Positions 41,029 to 50,014 of a DNA stretch of 62,422 nucleotides are shown here, one piece after another. Below the pieces are notes generated by a model. It saw only the letters and a list, made by a program, of their open reading frames with translations, searched no databases and was not told where the DNA came from. Position 1 is the stretch's first letter. The number at the start of each line of letters is the position of its first letter. This stretch comes from Sideroxyarcus sp. (lineage in GTDB: Bacteria > Pseudomonadota > Gammaproteobacteria > Burkholderiales > Gallionellaceae). The stretch is taken from NCBI GenBank assembly GCA_030652215.1, contig JAUSBC010000087.1, forward strand, positions 1 to 62,422. The letters are read 5' to 3'. The translations under genes were made by a program, and so were the position numbers.

Positions 41029-42768
41029 TCAGCGCTTCTTCAGCTCGATGTTGTTGATTACCCCGGAGGTTGCCGATTTCACTTCGATATTGCCCCGCGC
41101 GGCTCCCGGCGTGAACGTGGACTTGGCCGATCCGCGCCACTTCCCGTTCGGTTGCACGGTGGTGGTGAAGAGCGTATCGCGCTTGATCTGTCCGCGGATT
41201 TCGCCGGCCGGTTTGAGCGGGGTATGCACGTTGGCGTAAGTGTCGCCCGCCGGAATGGCGGCAAGCAACTGGTCGAACGTGGTGACCGCGCCGCCCGCAA
41301 TGAAGTTCGCCGCCGTCAGGGTGCCGCTGACCGTCCCGCCAGTCGCGGGGCAGGTCGGCGGAACCGGGAGTCCGGCCGGCGGGGCCAGGTTGGAACACAG
41401 GAAGGCATTGGCCGGGCCGTTCACGCCAATGGCACCGCTGTGGATATGCGCCTGGGTCACATCGGTCAGTCCGCTGTAGCTCAAGGTGTAGTCGATGGCA
41501 GTGCCGCCCGCGTTCACCTTGAAGAGGGCGGTGCCGCTGCCATCGGAGACCACTGCCGGAACTTCCTGGTCGCCGCTCAGGATAGCTCTGGGGCCGACCG
41601 AGGCCGTGATGGTGTCGCCGATGGTGGAACTGGTGCCGCTTATCGTCCACCTGCCTTGCTTGGTCCGGTAACGGGCATCCAGCGCCTTGACGTCGTCGAC
41701 CGCGACGGTGACCGTGGCCGGCGCCGAAGTCAGGCCGCAGAAGTCCTGCACCGTATAGGTAAACGTGAGGTTGCCCGATATGCCCGGCACGGAGGTGAAG
41801 GTGACGGTGCCGTCGGGATTGGTGACGATGTCCGCGGTCGGAAGGTTGGAGGCATCGAGCGGCTGCGAGACGATGGTCAGCGTATTCTTGTTAATGCCGG
41901 CGTCGTCCGTGTCGTTGGCCGTGACGCGCAACTTCATCGGCGTCGCCGCTGCGGCTACCACCTGGTCGTTTCCGGCGACCGGGGCCAGGTTGGCCGCGGT
42001 ACATCCGGAAACCTTGCCCATCAGGATGAACTGGTTTGTTGTGGCCGTGCCTGCGGGGCCGACGACGCTGAACAGGTTGTTGCCCGTCGGGCTGCCGGTG
42101 ACGGCAGTCGGCGTGTTCGGATTGCTGATGTAGGTATTGCCGCTGATCGGTTCGACGAAGACCTGGTTGTCGGTACGGGTCAGGAACGGTCCGATAGCGC
42201 CGCCCAAGGCGGTGACGAAGTCTCGGGGGGCTGGGGCTGGGGCGATGGCGCCGAAATCCACGGTTTCGTTGATCTCGGCAGCGGGACCCACCGCCGCGAC
42301 ATTGTAGGTCTGCGAGCCGAAGGGATGGGTCACGGTGTAGGCGCCGGGGGTGGGAACGTCAACGCGGAGGCGGATGCGGTTGAAGACGATCTGCTCTCCC
42401 ACAGCCGCGTCTCCGCTGGCGCTGGAGAAAGCCGCCTCGGTAGCCAGGACCAAGAGGCCGGTGATGCCGTTGCCGTTGTCGGCCAGCGAGGTTTCGGCGG
42501 CCCACCAGAATGCCTCGGGACCGAAATTGCCCGGGAAAGCGATGGGCAGGGCAGGATTGGGCTCTGCCGTGAGGCAAAAGCCGTTCTGGTCGAGACACAG
42601 ATCAAGGCGCAGAGCGTTGGCGTCCTCGTACCAGATCGGGAAGCCGTTGTCGACGCTGACCGGGCCGACCGCCTGCAGCGCGGCGTTGGCCGGCTGACAC
42701 AGTCCCAGCGCCATGGCTGTCGCCAGCGTTACGGCCGACAGGGCAAATTTGCTTGTTTTGGTTCTCAT
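41029..42768 (-). CDS. Secreted CHRD-domain protein with Ig-like domain
   Basis: The 579-residue exported protein has a signal peptide ending ANA near 29. An N-terminal region of about 230 residues has no family I know. A cadherin/Big-type domain is at about 265-360 (APVAGNDQVV, TVTFTSVPGISGNLTFTYTV). A CHRD (chordin) domain is at about 400-535 (LSGDQEVPAVVSDGSGTALF, DVTQAHIHSGAIGVNGP, HTPLKPAGEIRGQI). The C-terminal strip ends IELKKR. CHRD proteins are extracellular and of unclear function. AAGGAG precedes the ATG. It follows the HAF-repeat lipoprotein gene by 35 nt, and a hairpin terminator closes the unit. Confidence 0.85.
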   Translation of the reverse strand: MRTKTSKFALSAVTLATAMALGLCQPANAALQAVGPVSVDNGFPIWYEDANALRLDLCLDQNGFCLTAEPNPALPIAFPGNFGPEAFWWAAETSLADNGNGITGLLVLATEAAFSSASGDAAVGEQIVFNRIRLRVDVPTPGAYTVTHPFGSQTYNVAAVGPAAEINETVDFGAIAPAPAPRDFVTALGGAIGPFLTRTDNQVFVEPISGNTYISNPNTPTAVTGSPTGNNLFSVVGPAGTATTNQFILMGKVSGCTAANLAPVAGNDQVVAAAATPMKLRVTANDTDDAGINKNTLTIVSQPLDASNLPTADIVTNPDGTVTFTSVPGISGNLTFTYTVQDFCGLTSAPATVTVAVDDVKALDARYRTKQGRWTISGTSSTIGDTITASVGPRAILSGDQEVPAVVSDGSGTALFKVNAGGTAIDYTLSYSGLTDVTQAHIHSGAIGVNGPANAFLCSNLAPPAGLPVPPTCPATGGTVSGTLTAANFIAGGAVTTFDQLLAAIPAGDTYANVHTPLKPAGEIRGQIKRDTLFTTTVQPNGKWRGSAKSTFTPGAARGNIEVKSATSGVINNIELKKR

Positions 42769-42803
42769 GTGATATCTCCTTGTGAGTAAAGACGGTGCGG
42801 CCG

Positions 42804-43889
42804 TTACTGCGGCTTGGCGACAAAGGCGCGGTTATCCCTGACGCCGACGATGATCGAGGCGCTGTTGACGCCATGGGCCTGACTGACCGGGGTGAGCGCT
42901 TTCGTGTCGGTGACGGCGGTGCGATTCCAGATCGCGGCGCGTTCGGCATTGCTCAGGGCATCCACATAGCCGACGACGCGGTCGGCATTGCTGATCGCCT
43001 GTGCCGACGTGGAGGCGCCCAGATCGCTGACCACGGCTCCCGTTGAGCTCCACACCACGCCATGTACGTTTCCGTTGGCGAACTCGGCTTCGCCGACGAC
43101 ATTGCCCGCGTTGTCGATACCCGTCGCAGTGGATCCAACCTGGCCCTGCACGGCGACCATGACGACCGGCGCGCCATATACGCCGTTGACCGGTTTCCAT
43201 GCCACCGCGCGCAATTGGCCCACGCTGTCTAACGACTCACCCGCGATCACGCCGTCCTCGTTGATGGAGAAGGCGGAAGAACCGGGGTTGGCAGGGGCGA
43301 GATGCGGGAGCACGACCGGCGCGTCGCTGAGCGACGGCCAGTACACCGCCTGGATGACGCCCGTGCCGTCATCCGCTTCGCCCGCCGCAATGCCGGTCGA
43401 ATTGACGGCGTAAGCGGCGTGGTAGCCCGGCAAGGTGCCCGGGTTCATGGCGACGGCGGCGGTCGAATTGGCGGGCCAGTTGACCGCCACGATGGTGCCG
43501 CCGGCATTGCTCGACTCGCCTACCGCGACGCCGGCATCGTTGACGGCGAAGGCGGCGCTGTGGCTTCCGCCGCCCAGTGGCGCCAGCTCAACCAGCGCGG
43601 CCTGGGGATTTGAAGCATTCCATTTGGCGGCCACGACGGTGCCGGTGCCGTGGCTGCCGACAATCATGCCGCTGCTGTTCACCGCGACGGCTGCGCTGAA
43701 TTCAGCGGCCGCTCCTGTCGGGAGGGTGGCGGGGCCGCCCAGGTCGAGGGCGGCGAAAGTGGTTCCGGCGACTGTGGCGGCGGGGCTGGCTCCGGCTCCA
43801 GACGAGCTTCCGCCGCAACCGGCAATGACCGTACTCATTGCCAGCAGGGCACCCAGAACTGCTTGATGACTTATCTTCTGTCTTTGCAT
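42804..43889 (-). CDS. Lipoprotein with HAF-type repeats
   Basis: The 361-residue lipoprotein has signal and lipobox STVIAGC near residue 25 and a Gly/Ser linker. About seven repeats of roughly 45 residues follow, of the HAF type (AFAVNDAGVAVGESSNAGGT, AYAVNSTGIAAGEADDGTG, ATGIDNAGNVVGEAEFANG). These probably fold into a beta-propeller-like exposed domain. The ligand is unknown. It is the first gene of a two-gene unit with the CHRD protein; both look made for the cell surface. GGAGAGATC lies just before the ATG. Confidence 0.85.
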   Translation of the reverse strand: MQRQKISHQAVLGALLAMSTVIAGCGGSSSGAGASPAATVAGTTFAALDLGGPATLPTGAAAEFSAAVAVNSSGMIVGSHGTGTVVAAKWNASNPQAALVELAPLGGGSHSAAFAVNDAGVAVGESSNAGGTIVAVNWPANSTAAVAMNPGTLPGYHAAYAVNSTGIAAGEADDGTGVIQAVYWPSLSDAPVVLPHLAPANPGSSAFSINEDGVIAGESLDSVGQLRAVAWKPVNGVYGAPVVMVAVQGQVGSTATGIDNAGNVVGEAEFANGNVHGVVWSSTGAVVSDLGASTSAQAISNADRVVGYVDALSNAERAAIWNRTAVTDTKALTPVSQAHGVNSASIIVGVRDNRAFVAKPQ

Positions 43890-44397
43890 GATGATCTCTC
43901 CTTCTGTTGAGGTTGGTGGTGCTTGCGCACCGGATGATTCACTGCGGCTGAGTGCTCGCTGAACTCGCGGTTAACCTGATTGGCCTTGCATTGGTCGGGC
44001 AAGTTGCCGGGGCGGGCAGGCTAATTTCCTTTGTGCATGGGGGCTACCCGCTGCGCCGGTTGCCTTCCCCGGACACTTGCCGATACGCATTCGCATTCAT
44101 GTCGGCTTGGCGCAAGGTTACGTAGTGCGACCCCGGATACAAATAAGGCGTCGACACCAATTTCGGGGGGCGAAGCCTGTAGCCAACCTGCTATCGGAGT
44201 AGAGGCGGGGTAGCACAACACCGGAGTGGCGAAACGGAAATCGCGCGGCGGGAACAATGCCGCGAAGGAACCCAATGGGCTGCTTGCCGCTTTGGAAAGG
44301 AAAACTGAAGAAAGGTAGGGTGTAGCGTGCGGCTACAGGGAGCTACCCGGTATCGCCATGGGGGTAGCTGCCCCTGCAAAGCCTGGCAATCCGGTTT
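43890..44397. other. 508-nt intergenic region, no gene supported
   Basis: It holds the leader of the HAF lipoprotein gene and the end of the iron operon. GCTACCC/GGGTAGC segments recur at about 44040, 44205 and 44340-44373, the last pair able to form a hairpin (GGGAGCTACCC ... GGGGTAGCTGCCC). These could be a protein-binding site or a terminator for the operon. I see no T-run and no open frame with a ribosome site. Confidence 0.45.
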
Positions 44398-45810
44398 TCA
44401 CCACAGGAAGAACATGAATGTCCACGGCAGCACGATGCCGGCGATGGCGGCGGCAAGACAGGTCAACGCTGCCCCTGCGCCAACTGCGGAAATGCCGGGC
44501 AGGGCGAACGTCATGCGCCATCCCAGCCGCAGGCTCCACAGTGCCGCCAGCGCCAGCAGTGCACCGCGTACTTCGGGCAGCCACGGCATGGCGACGCCTT
44601 CGGCCTTGAGCAGCGTGACGGTGAGCGCGGACAAACCCAGAAACACGCCCAGGCCGCCCATCGGGATGAGGGCATAGGCGAGCCAGCGTCCGTTCTGTTT
44701 CGCGTTGCCCGGCACCAGCGAACCGGCGAGCCGCAGGCAGAGGGTGACCCAGCCGCCCAGCACGAGCGCCGTGGCCGCGATGTAAGCGAGTACACCGAGT
44801 CCGTCCAGCCAGGTGAACACATCGTTGGCTTCGGGGTAATGCGTCAGCAGCCACCAGGGTGCGTTGTCCTGCAGCAGGAGGTAAGAGTCGCGCTCGATCA
44901 GCCAGGTGGCGACTTGCGTCTTGACCGTCACGAACCAGGGCGAGGCCGACCACTGGAATGCGCCCACTGCCGTGCCGATGATGCCGAACACCAGCAGCCG
45001 GGCTTCCCACGCTTTGGCGTCGGCGGGCTGCAGGCTGGCGACTTCGGAACCGGGCAGGCGCGCCGCCAGCTTCACGGCATCGCGGTGTCCGCTGCATCGC
45101 CCGCACATATGGCATTCGGAAGCGCTCTTCATGCGCCGCATGTCGATCAGCGGTGCGCAGTTAACGCGCTGCCGATGAGGGGAAGGGGCGGCATCCCATG
45201 CGTCGCGGTCGACGCGAAAATGCACGGGCGCGAGTCGCGCGAGCAGGCCGAACACACCCGAGACCGGGCACAGGTGGCGGCACCACACGCGCGTGCCGCG
45301 GCCGTAGACCAGTCCGATGGCGACTGCGGCGACGGTGGAGCCGCCCAGTATCAGCAGCACGGCCTTGGGATATTCGTACACGCTCACCAGTTGGCCATAG
45401 ACCGTGGTGAGCACGAAAGCCACGAAGGGCCAGCCGCCCCACTTCAGCCAGCGCGGCACCGCACGGCCCATGCCGTGGCGGCTCGCGAGTTCGGTGAGCG
45501 TGCCTTCCGGACAAAACACGCCGCACCACACGCGGCCGAATGCGAACATGGAAAGAATAACGAACGGCCACCAGATGCCCCAGAACAGAAACTGCGCGAG
45601 CAGCGTGAGATTGTTCAGTATGCTGGCATCGATATCCGGCAACGGCAGGAACGCGGGCACCGTCACCAGCAGCAGATAGAAAACCACCACCGCCCACTGG
45701 ATGCCGATGATGAAATGCTTGTGCCGCTGCATGGCATCGCCCAGACGCTGCAGGCGCGTGGCGGGCAGCGCGGGGGCGGGTTGCAGGAAGATCGGTTGTT
45801 CCATTTTCAT
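44398..45810 (-). CDS. ftrD: FtrD-like membrane polyferredoxin of ferrous iron uptake
   Basis: The 470-residue membrane protein has about ten helices and three Fe-S clusters or half-clusters: CGVFCPEGT at about 96-104, CRHLCPVSG at about 172-180 and CHMCGRC near 235. It resembles NapH/NosR/FtrD proteins. In the Bordetella-type FtrABCD system, FtrD takes electrons from iron oxidised by FtrB during import through FtrC. The start MKMEQP at 45810 is chosen because longer frames run into repeats. Last gene of the iron operon, separated from ftrC by a repeat block. Confidence 0.88.
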   Translation of the reverse strand: MKMEQPIFLQPAPALPATRLQRLGDAMQRHKHFIIGIQWAVVVFYLLLVTVPAFLPLPDIDASILNNLTLLAQFLFWGIWWPFVILSMFAFGRVWCGVFCPEGTLTELASRHGMGRAVPRWLKWGGWPFVAFVLTTVYGQLVSVYEYPKAVLLILGGSTVAAVAIGLVYGRGTRVWCRHLCPVSGVFGLLARLAPVHFRVDRDAWDAAPSPHRQRVNCAPLIDMRRMKSASECHMCGRCSGHRDAVKLAARLPGSEVASLQPADAKAWEARLLVFGIIGTAVGAFQWSASPWFVTVKTQVATWLIERDSYLLLQDNAPWWLLTHYPEANDVFTWLDGLGVLAYIAATALVLGGWVTLCLRLAGSLVPGNAKQNGRWLAYALIPMGGLGVFLGLSALTVTLLKAEGVAMPWLPEVRGALLALAALWSLRLGWRMTFALPGISAVGAGAALTCLAAAIAGIVLPWTFMFFLW

Positions 45811-45866
45811 GATAATAAAAAACCTGTTTAAGCCACAGAGATCACAGAGCAAAGCTGCGTAGGTTG

Positions 45867-46139
45867 GGCAGGTGAATTTCATACGGCGCAATGCCCACCC
45901 TACGTCAGCTTTTGTTATGACGCCCGCCTCTGCAACCGCAGCCACCCCAGCACCACCTGCGTAGGTTGGGTAAAGCGCAGCGTGCCCAACACCAATAAGC
46001 ATGCCCTCATTTGTTGGGCACGCTACGCTTTGCCCAACCTACTATTGTTCGGCAGGTGAATTTCATACGGCGCAATGCCCACCCTACGTCAGCTTTTGTT
46101 ATGACATCCGCCTCTGCAACCGCGGCCACCCCAGCACCA
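45867..46139. repeat. Duplication of the ftrC 3' end around an R1 doublet
   Basis: An 89-nt segment at 45867-45955 repeats 46051-46139 with three differences by my count. The right copy includes the last 13 codons of ftrC. The left is a stray copy downstream. Between them lie an R1 doublet (45961-45990 and inverted 46013-46042). A CCACAGAGATCACAGAG repeat lies further left near 45833. Confidence 0.85.
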
Positions 46140-46914
46140 GCGCCCAGTACGCGCCATACACCAGCAGCAAGGTCAGCGCTGGTTGCGCGCGGTAGCCGGT
46201 GAGGGCGGCGATCAGGTTGCCGGCGGCGGCGTTGTCGTCGAGGAGGAAAGAACTGTCCCACACCGGATCGACCAGTGCCGGAACCCAGTCGTAGCCAATC
46301 ATCTTCTCCACCCCGCCGACCAGCAGTCCGGCGGCGAGCAACAGCAGCAGGGTTTCGCTGACGACGAAGAAGTGTTTCCACGATAGCGTGCGTCCGCCGC
46401 GCACCAGCAGCCAGAAGGTGACCAGCGCGAGCGCGAAGCCGGCTGCACCGGCCGCGAGGAATTGCACGAAATCCATGCCGTGTTGCGACATGCCGGTGCC
46501 GTAAAGGAAGATCACCGTCTCCGCGCCTTCGCGCGCGACCGCGAGCATGGCGATGACTGTGACGCCCATCCAGTTGGCGTTTTCAGTTGCGCGCTGCAGA
46601 CCGGTTTCCATTTCCTTTTTCAACGTGCGCCCGTGCCGGCGCATCCAGAACACCATCTGCGTGATCAGCGCGGCCGCGACCAGCATCATGCCGAGCTGGA
46701 AATAATCCACGGCGTCGCCGTCCAGGCTGCTGTACACGCCCATCATCGCCAGCGCGAGCAGGCCGGCCAGCGCCAGCCCCGCAACCACGCCGCCCCACAG
46801 GTAATGCATGCCGCGCGCGCCTTCGGGCTGCGCTTTGAGCCACGCATAGAGGATGCCCACGACCAGGATGCCTTCGACGCTCTCGCGCCACACGATGAAA
46901 AAAGTATTGCCCAC
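46099..46914 (-). CDS. ftrC: FTR1-family iron permease
   Basis: The 271-residue permease has seven membrane helices and both FTR1 signature motifs, RESVE at residues 10-14 and REGAE at 128-132, whose acidic residues guide iron through the membrane. It takes up iron in step with its oxidation by FtrB. It is placed directly after the cupredoxin gene, with 9 nt between. Its last codons are duplicated downstream. Confidence 0.95.
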   Translation of the reverse strand: MGNTFFIVWRESVEGILVVGILYAWLKAQPEGARGMHYLWGGVVAGLALAGLLALAMMGVYSSLDGDAVDYFQLGMMLVAAALITQMVFWMRRHGRTLKKEMETGLQRATENANWMGVTVIAMLAVAREGAETVIFLYGTGMSQHGMDFVQFLAAGAAGFALALVTFWLLVRGGRTLSWKHFFVVSETLLLLLAAGLLVGGVEKMIGYDWVPALVDPVWDSSFLLDDNAAAGNLIAALTGYRAQPALTLLLVYGAYWALVLGWPRLQRRMS

Positions 46915-46923
46915 GGCGTTCTC

Positions 46924-47274
46924 CTATTTGGCGATGATCTGGCCTTTGGCGGTATCCAGATGGAATTCGCCAAAGAATTTATAAGTGCCCGGTTTCATCG
47001 GGGCGAACACCAGCGTGCGCGTCACTCCTTCCGCAAGCACGGTCTCCTTGCGCAGTTCCAGGCTTTCGAATTCTTCCGGGCCGGGACCTTCGTTCTTGAT
47101 GGTGAGCCTGAACTTCTGCCCGGCCGGCACTTCTATGGTTTCCGGATAAAAACGTCCGTCTTTCGCCGTGAGCAGGAAGGTGGGCAGTTCGTCTGCCGCG
47201 ACAAAAGACGGTTGTGCAGACGCCGTCGCAACGCAAAACGCAATGGCCGCACGCATTAAATTCCAGTTACGCAT
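46924..47274 (-). CDS. ftrB: FtrB-like periplasmic cupredoxin
   Basis: The 116-residue protein has a signal peptide ending near VAADE and a cupredoxin domain (LTAKDGRFYPETIEVPAGQK, FRLTIKNEGPGPEEFESLEL, PGTYKFFGEFHL). The C-terminal His in EFHLD and an early Glu/Met-rich region can serve as metal ligands. It is assigned as FtrB, the iron oxidase or metal donor of the Ftr system, from sequence type and its place before the FTR1 gene. MRNWNL at 47274 is better spaced from GGGAGAA than the ATG at 47280. Confidence 0.88.
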   Translation of the reverse strand: MRNWNLMRAAIAFCVATASAQPSFVAADELPTFLLTAKDGRFYPETIEVPAGQKFRLTIKNEGPGPEEFESLELRKETVLAEGVTRTLVFAPMKPGTYKFFGEFHLDTAKGQIIAK

Positions 47275-47372
47275 CAACATTTCTCCCTGGCGCGGGTCGC
47301 AAGCGCCCGCGAAAAAATTAACAACTTACAAGCTGTCCGCACCCGGCATGCCGACTGCGGGCAGGATATGCA

Positions 47373-47825
47373 TCAGACCGAGAATGTTTCGGTGGAGCCG
47401 GGCTTGCGCAGCATCTTGTCCACTTCGCCGAAGTGCAGTTCTTCCTCGCTGATCAGTTCGCGCGCGTAGTCCTCAAGCAGGACGGAACGGTCGCGCGCCA
47501 CTTCCAGCAATGCGTAGTAGGCATTTTTGGCTTCGGTTTCATGCGCCATCGACTCGCGCAGGATGTCGCCGACATCGTGCTGGTGGCTTTCCAGCAGCGG
47601 CCCGATGGCCAGCGAGGGGTGTCCGCCCAGATGCGTGATCAACTCGCCCGCGCGCCGCGCATGCACCAGACCTTCGTCGGCTTGGGCCTGCAGCCAGGAC
47701 ACGACGGGAATGCGGTTATAGCCGAACACCATCAACGCGTAGTGGGTGTAGCGCACGACGCCTGCCAGTTCCAGCTCCATGATCTTGTTGAGCAGATCAA
47801 TCGCCTTGTTTTTGTCGAGTTCCAT
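47373..47825 (-). CDS. Ferritin-like / bacterioferritin-type protein
   Basis: The 150-residue four-helix protein carries diiron-type ligands: Glu in MELELAGVVRY, Glu and His in ADEGLVHARR, Glu in HETEAKNAYY, and Glu/His in SEEELHFGEVD. This is the bacterioferritin/ferritin layout, but the heme-binding Met of classic bacterioferritin is not at its usual place. It may store or oxidise the iron imported by the operon. Between the porin and ftrB genes, which is not part of the basic FtrABCD set. Confidence 0.82.
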   Translation of the reverse strand: MELDKNKAIDLLNKIMELELAGVVRYTHYALMVFGYNRIPVVSWLQAQADEGLVHARRAGELITHLGGHPSLAIGPLLESHQHDVGDILRESMAHETEAKNAYYALLEVARDRSVLLEDYARELISEEELHFGEVDKMLRKPGSTETFSV

Positions 47826-47872
47826 TTTGATCTCTCCTGTTGGTTGGTTGACGGCGGCGGGCCGCTGCCGTC

Positions 47873-49306
47873 CTAGAAGCTGGTCTTGGCCCGCAAGCCG
47901 ATAATGGTCGCGTTCGCTGCGGTGTTGTCACCGCCCGGGCGACGTAGCAATTGGACATCCGGAGACAACTCCAGTTGCCCGTTGATGCGCATGCGGTAGT
48001 AGATCTCCAGCAGTTGTTCGGCGCCCGTTGCCGCATAGCCGAAATCCGGATTGCCGTCGGCATCGGCATCCAGCGTTGCGGAGCCGGCGCGGAAGCCGTC
48101 GCTGGTGCGCACCCAGCCCAGCGCGATGCCCAGTGCGTCGCCGCTGCGGTTCCAGTAGGTGCCTCCGAACTCCGAGCCCAGCGTCAGCGCCTGGTCGAAG
48201 CGTACGTTTCCGCTCAGGTTGTTGCCGTAGCGCCCGAATACGGTCAGCGCATCGCCGACGCGCTGGTCGACGCTCGCACCCCAGCCGGAATGGCGTTCGA
48301 CGGCCGTATCGAATTCGTTCTGGTAAGCCGTGGTCTGGCCGTTGCGCCAGACATAGAGACGGTAGGTGCCGTCCAGTCCCTCGAACAACTTGGTGCCGAA
48401 TTCCAGTTGGCCGATGACGAAAGGCGAACTGAAAGTGCGCTCGTATCCCGCACCGCTGCCCGCGCCGAACACGCCCAGCGAGACGCTCCAGCGCACCGGT
48501 TTGTCGGTTTCGTTGACGTAGGCGACGCGAATGCCCGGCGTGAAGCCGTAGGCATCCACGCCCGCATCGCCGCCCGAATCCAGCAGCGGGTTGTGCACGA
48601 ATACGTTGTTGAGGAATTTGGCCGACTCGTCGTCCGCCGCCGCGTTCTGGTCGAAGAACACGAACGGGTCTATTTTGCCGACGTTGATTTCCAGGTGTTC
48701 GCGCGAATGCGGTTTGAAGCCGCCGAACGGCAGCGGCATATCCAGCTGGTACCAGGCCTGGGCCAGCAGCGCGCTGGAGTCGTCCGGGTTGGTGAGCTGG
48801 AAGGCGGTGGAATTGGGCGTGCCGGTCAGTGTGTTGTTCAATGCCAGCCCGGCGCCCTGGCCGAGGCGGAACTGGGTGAAGATGGCGCCTTCGGCATTGC
48901 CGATCTCGCCGCCCGGCAGCGTGACCGACACATCGCCGCGGTAGTTGAGCGCGCTGGCTTGCGTGCCCGCGGCCACCGCCGACTTGCCGGCGCTTTGCGC
49001 CACCATGACGAGACTCGCGCCAACGGTGATGCCTTCCAGCGATTCGATGGTGCGCGCCTGCTTCTGCATAGACAGCGTGCGGAATTCGATGTCCTTCAGG
49101 CGCATGACGACTTCCGGGTCCTTGTCGCTGATGCGGTCGCTCTCGAGTGCGGCATTCATGTCGGCATCGTTTTGTTCCAGTGCCTTGATGCGCTGCTCCA
49201 ACGCCCTGATCTGCTCACTCTGGTCGGCGCCAATCGCGGGGGCCGCGCCCAGCAGCATCGCGCCGGCCAGCGCGATGGCCAGATGGTTTTGTCGGAACGG
49301 AGGCAT
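47873..49306 (-). CDS. Outer-membrane porin with coiled-coil start, in iron operon
   Basis: The 477-residue protein has a signal peptide (about 1-27, ending IGA), then a coiled coil (SEQIRALEQRIKALEQNDAD) and a barrel of beta strands (RGDVSVTLPGGEIGNAEGAI, GKIDPFVFFDQN, WGASVDQRVGDALTVFGRYG) ending in TSF. It resembles OprB-type or putative metal-uptake porins. Its ribosome site AGGAGG overlaps the end of ftrA, two nt separating the genes, so it is coupled to the iron system. It could admit iron or its chelates across the outer membrane. Confidence 0.82.
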   Translation of the reverse strand: MPPFRQNHLAIALAGAMLLGAAPAIGADQSEQIRALEQRIKALEQNDADMNAALESDRISDKDPEVVMRLKDIEFRTLSMQKQARTIESLEGITVGASLVMVAQSAGKSAVAAGTQASALNYRGDVSVTLPGGEIGNAEGAIFTQFRLGQGAGLALNNTLTGTPNSTAFQLTNPDDSSALLAQAWYQLDMPLPFGGFKPHSREHLEINVGKIDPFVFFDQNAAADDESAKFLNNVFVHNPLLDSGGDAGVDAYGFTPGIRVAYVNETDKPVRWSVSLGVFGAGSGAGYERTFSSPFVIGQLEFGTKLFEGLDGTYRLYVWRNGQTTAYQNEFDTAVERHSGWGASVDQRVGDALTVFGRYGNNLSGNVRFDQALTLGSEFGGTYWNRSGDALGIALGWVRTSDGFRAGSATLDADADGNPDFGYAATGAEQLLEIYYRMRINGQLELSPDVQLLRRPGGDNTAANATIIGLRAKTSF

Positions 49307-49307
49307 C

Positions 49308-49859
49308 TCAATAGCCTCCTTTTTTGCCGATGCCGACATAAGTGAATTCATATTCCGCGTCGAAGGTCTTGAACCAAGGGCGCACGCCGGTCAGGCGGTC
49401 GGTGTGGCGGCCGAAGTGGCTGTGGTGATCCGATCCCGGCGGGGAGATGGTGTACTTGACCGTGTATTTGCCCGGACCCATGAGCTTGATGTTGTCGCCG
49501 TAGTGCGGGCCGTCGTTGGCCACCATCGGCATGAAGTCGCCGCTGATCTTCTCGCTGCTGCCCTGCTTGGTGACTTCATATTTGATCGTCAGGTAGGGTA
49601 TCCATGCGCCCTCCTCGAAGCCGTTGGCATTGCTGGACAGCGCGTGGATGTCCGCTTCCATGTGCACGTCGGACTCTTCGGCCTTGCGCATCATGCCGTC
49701 CGGCTCCATGGTCACCGGCTGCAGATAAACGGCGGCGATTTCCATGCCGTTGCGTTGCTGCGGTGTGCCGATGGGGTATTCCAGGGCTTGGGCCGGGAAG
49801 GACAGGGTGGCGCTTATGCAAGCCAGCAAGCCGGCTAATTCGAGGGTTTGGCGATTCAT
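49308..49859 (-). CDS. ftrA: P19-family periplasmic iron-uptake protein
   Basis: The 183-residue protein has a signal peptide ending AQA near 25 and a P19/FtrA domain. The conserved metal-ligand sites are visible: GMEIAAVYLQPVTMEP near 38, DVHMEADIHA near 64, and MPMVANDGPHYGDN near 110. P19 binds Cu and Fe in the periplasm and feeds the permease. It is first in the operon, preceded by two Fur boxes. The C-terminus KKGGY carries the ribosome site of the porin gene. Confidence 0.94.
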   Translation of the reverse strand: MNRQTLELAGLLACISATLSFPAQALEYPIGTPQQRNGMEIAAVYLQPVTMEPDGMMRKAEESDVHMEADIHALSSNANGFEEGAWIPYLTIKYEVTKQGSSEKISGDFMPMVANDGPHYGDNIKLMGPGKYTVKYTISPPGSDHHSHFGRHTDRLTGVRPWFKTFDAEYEFTYVGIGKKGGY

Positions 49860-49886
49860 GTTGTCTCCTTGGAAGAGTTATGGAAG

Positions 49887-49923
49887 TGAGAATGATTCGC
49901 ATCCTACATGATAATGATTCTCA
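49887..49923. promoter_or_regulatory. Tandem Fur boxes of the iron uptake operon
   Basis: Two 7-1-7 Fur motifs lie in a row: TGAGAATGATTCGCA at 49887-49901 and TGATAATGATTCTCA at 49909-49923. The second differs from the consensus at one position. They sit 28-64 nt upstream of ftrA on the operon's strand. With fur in this window, iron repression of the whole ftr operon is strongly suggested. Confidence 0.85.
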
Positions 49924-50014
49924 TGTGCAAGGAATTTTTCGGGAGGCAATAGAACGCGATAAAGGGGCGCGCTGCGGCTCGGCAGCGGAAATCACGGCAT
50001 CGGGCACAGTTGAC

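Noticed and set aside
40888..42789. 633-codon plus-strand frame opposite the CHRD-protein gene
   Set aside because: Arg/Gly/Asp-rich shadow; the minus strand has signal peptide, domains, ribosome site and terminator.
44031..44379. Short frames in the 508-nt gap after the HAF lipoprotein gene
   Set aside because: No ribosome site, no signal or known motif, and conflicting frames on both strands.
47951..49345. 464-codon plus-strand frame opposite the porin gene
   Set aside because: No signal or motif; the porin on the minus strand explains the region.
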